DNA of 43,417 nucleotides, taken from positions 1-43,417 of the forward strand of contig CAJFPD010000054.1 in assembly GCA_904398315.1 (NCBI GenBank). The letters are read 5' to 3'. Both the position numbers and the translations under genes were made by a program. The stretch comes from Candidatus Alangreenwoodia gallinarii. GTDB taxonomy: Bacteria > Bacillota > Clostridia > Peptostreptococcales > Anaerovoracaceae. The notes beneath the pieces were generated by a model that saw nothing but the letters and a program-made list of their open reading frames with translations, was not told where the DNA came from and made no database searches. Of the stretch, positions 42,228 to 43,417 are shown one piece after another. Every line of letters starts with the position of its first letter. The first letter of the stretch is position 1.

Positions 42228-42893
42228 ATGGCAGATAGAGAAAAGATATATTATAAGACGGCGGCGGATTACTGTGAAAAAGAGCAGATTATCGAAAAAT
42301 CACGTTTTATCGGATACATTATGCCTGTGGAGAGCAGAGAAGAAGCGGAGGAATTCATCGCGGAAATCCGAAAGATGCACAAGACGGCCACCCATAATGT
42401 GCCGGCATATATCATCGGAGAAAAATCAGAGCTTCAGTGGGCGAGCGATGACAGAGAACCTTCGGGTACTGCCGGCGCACCGATTCTTCATGTGCTGGCA
42501 GGAGAAGAGATTACCAATACAGCGGTGGTGGTGACGCGCTATTTCGGAGGAATCAAACTCGGAACAGGCGGTCTGGTGAGAGCCTACAGCAGTACAGCGA
42601 AGCTTGCGCTCGAAGGAGCAGGAATCGCAGAAGTAAGGGAAAACGATATTCTGCGGTTCGGAATCGGCTATACTTACTACGGCAAGCTGAAGAACGGCGA
42701 AAAAGACGGGATTTTCACGATTGAGGATGCCGTCTTTGAAGATGACGTAAAATTGGTTCTCCGCTGCGATCCTGCCGATACGGAAAGTGTGAGAAAGATG
42801 CTTTCCGAGCTGACAGGAGGCGCATGCGCCGGAGAGAAAATAACTGTGGAGAAAACATTAAGAAAAAACAAAAAATTAGTGTTGACAAGGTAA
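42228..42893 (+). CDS. YigZ/IMPACT family protein
   Basis: 221-residue protein of the YigZ/Impact family. The N-terminal UPF0029 domain (about 15-125) has EKSRFIGYIMPVESREEA, ASDDREPSGTAGAPIL and the glycine-rich VVVTRYFGGIKLGTGGLVRAY; a C-terminal DUF1949 ferredoxin-like domain follows (about 135-205). Its bacterial role is unsettled; the eukaryotic homologue affects translation control. The chosen ATG at 42228 matches the family start; an in-frame ATG at 42063 within hflX is improbable. The -35 of the tRNA promoter overlaps its last codons. Confidence 0.93.
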   Translation: MADREKIYYKTAADYCEKEQIIEKSRFIGYIMPVESREEAEEFIAEIRKMHKTATHNVPAYIIGEKSELQWASDDREPSGTAGAPILHVLAGEEITNTAVVVTRYFGGIKLGTGGLVRAYSSTAKLALEGAGIAEVRENDILRFGIGYTYYGKLKNGEKDGIFTIEDAVFEDDVKLVLRCDPADTESVRKMLSELTGGACAGEKITVEKTLRKNKKLVLTR

Positions 42894-42910
42894 AAAACGT
42901 GTCGTATAAT
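42882..42910 (+). promoter_or_regulatory. Upstream consensus promoter of the tRNA operon (P1)
   Basis: TTGACA (42882-42887), 17-bp spacer, TATAAT (42905-42910): perfect consensus, with the -35 inside the end of yigZ. Between P1 and P2 the transcript has a perfect hairpin GTTGAAA/TTTCAAC near 42933-42951. Confidence 0.92.
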
Positions 42911-43019
42911 GAACAAGCTGACAGGTTGAAAGACAGTTTCAACGATGTCCGGGCGGAATGATGCAGTTGGTGCTTCGGATTTCTGCTGAGAAAAAAGTCG
43001 GTAAGGAAAGAAAAAATCC

Positions 43020-43048
43020 TTGACAAAATGGAAATGATGAGTTATACT
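43020..43048 (+). promoter_or_regulatory. Downstream promoter of the tRNA operon (P2)
   Basis: TTGACA (43020-43025), 17-bp spacer, TATACT (43043-43048). Predicted start is about 10 bases before tRNA-Thr. Confidence 0.9.
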
Positions 43049-43064
43049 GATCAAGTGTGAATGC

Positions 43065-43139
43065 GCTGGCGTGGCTCAACGGTAGAGCAGCTGATTTGTA
43101 ATCAGCAGGTTGGGAGTTCGATTCTCTTCGCCAGCTCCA
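43065..43139 (+). tRNA. tRNA-Thr (anticodon TGT)
   Basis: 75 bases including an encoded CCA. Acceptor GCTGGCG pairs with CGCCAGC; anticodon loop TTTGTAA reads TGT (codon ACA); T arm contains GTTCGATTC. All four arms fold. Confidence 0.97.
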
Positions 43140-43152
43140 TCATTTTGAATAT

Positions 43153-43237
43153 GGAGGGATTCCCGAGTGGCCAAAGGGGGCGGACTGTAAATCCGTTAGC
43201 TGAGCTTTCGATGGTTCGAATCCATCTCCCTCCACCA
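43153..43237 (+). tRNA. tRNA-Tyr (anticodon GTA)
   Basis: 85 bases with encoded CCA. Acceptor GGAGGGA pairs with TCCCTCC; loop CTGTAAA reads GTA. The long variable arm (class II) is expected for bacterial tRNA-Tyr. Confidence 0.97.
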
Positions 43238-43246
43238 ATTCAACAT

Positions 43247-43321
43247 GCGGAAGTGGCTCAGGGGTAGAGCATCGCCTTGCCAAGGCGAGGGTCGCGAGTT
43301 CGAATCTCGTCTTCCGCTCCA
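43247..43321 (+). tRNA. tRNA-Gly (anticodon GCC)
   Basis: 75 bases with encoded CCA. Acceptor GCGGAAG pairs with CTTCCGC; anticodon stem TCGCC/GGCGA; loop TTGCCAA reads GCC (codons GGC, GGT). Confidence 0.97.
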
Positions 43322-43327
43322 TGATAT

Positions 43328-43401
<74 letters not shown>

Positions 43402-43417
43402 TTTTATGGGCTCATAG

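Overview
The window reads as ordinary core chromosome of a low-to-mid-GC Gram-positive anaerobe of the class Clostridia (base composition looks close to half G+C by eye). The evidence is the Firmicutes-type gene orders (rpoN-pgk-tpiA-eno-secG-rnr; yicC-gmk-rpoZ-coaBC; yraN-comM-dprA-topA-hslV-hslU), a sporulation-family YunB protein, strong AGGAGG ribosome-binding sites, and many near-consensus sigma-A promoters (TTGACA or TTTACA, 17 bp, TATAAT). A family such as Anaerovoracaceae is possible but is only a guess. I see no phage, insertion sequence, integrase, CRISPR array or defence island.

Layout. 1-3.7 kb: end of a phosphate-uptake operon (pstB, phoU) followed by a PhoB/PhoR-type two-component pair. 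4.0-5.9 kb: a DEAD-box RNA helicase with a DbpA-type RNA-binding domain. 6.0-10.8 kb: aconitase, an isocitrate dehydrogenase of an unusual subfamily, a GntR/FCD repressor and endonuclease III; a 12-bp perfect palindrome lies on the aconitase promoter. 10.9-14.2 kb: lysA, then a self-contained marR-MFS efflux operon with two operator copies 21 bp apart. 14.3-15.4 kb: a SEC-C protein divergent from trmL. 15.7-24.1 kb: rpoN (sigma-54), pgk, tpiA, eno, secG, a repeat-rich lipoprotein and rnr; gap and a phosphoglycerate mutase gene are not in the cluster. 24.2-28.2 kb, minus strand: a sodium:amino-acid symporter of the NSS family, a metallo-beta-lactamase-fold hydrolase and RqcH. 28.4-32.4 kb: dapF, yicC, gmk, rpoZ, coaBC. 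32.6-40.0 kb: yraN, comM, dprA, topA, hslV, hslU. 40.1-42.9 kb: yunB, hflX, yigZ. 43.0-43.4 kb: four tRNA genes (Thr, Tyr, Gly, Gly) behind tandem strong promoters.

How the parts fit. Phosphate sensing and import sit together; acn-icd plus the GntR gene look like a regulated 2-oxoglutarate/glutamate-forming arm of the TCA cycle; pgk-tpiA-eno supply lower glycolysis; lysA and dapF serve diaminopimelate/lysine synthesis; comM-dprA handle incoming DNA; topA, hslUV, rnr and RqcH cover DNA topology and protein/RNA quality control.

I did not find a convincing new multi-gene system. The items most worth a second look are small: the palindromic operator on acn-icd, a candidate AUU start codon in comM, structured leaders before dapF and secG, a Tyr/Gly-rich insertion in sigma-54, a heptad/11-mer-repeat lipoprotein next to rnr, and an antisense terminator built into the 3' end of rnr.
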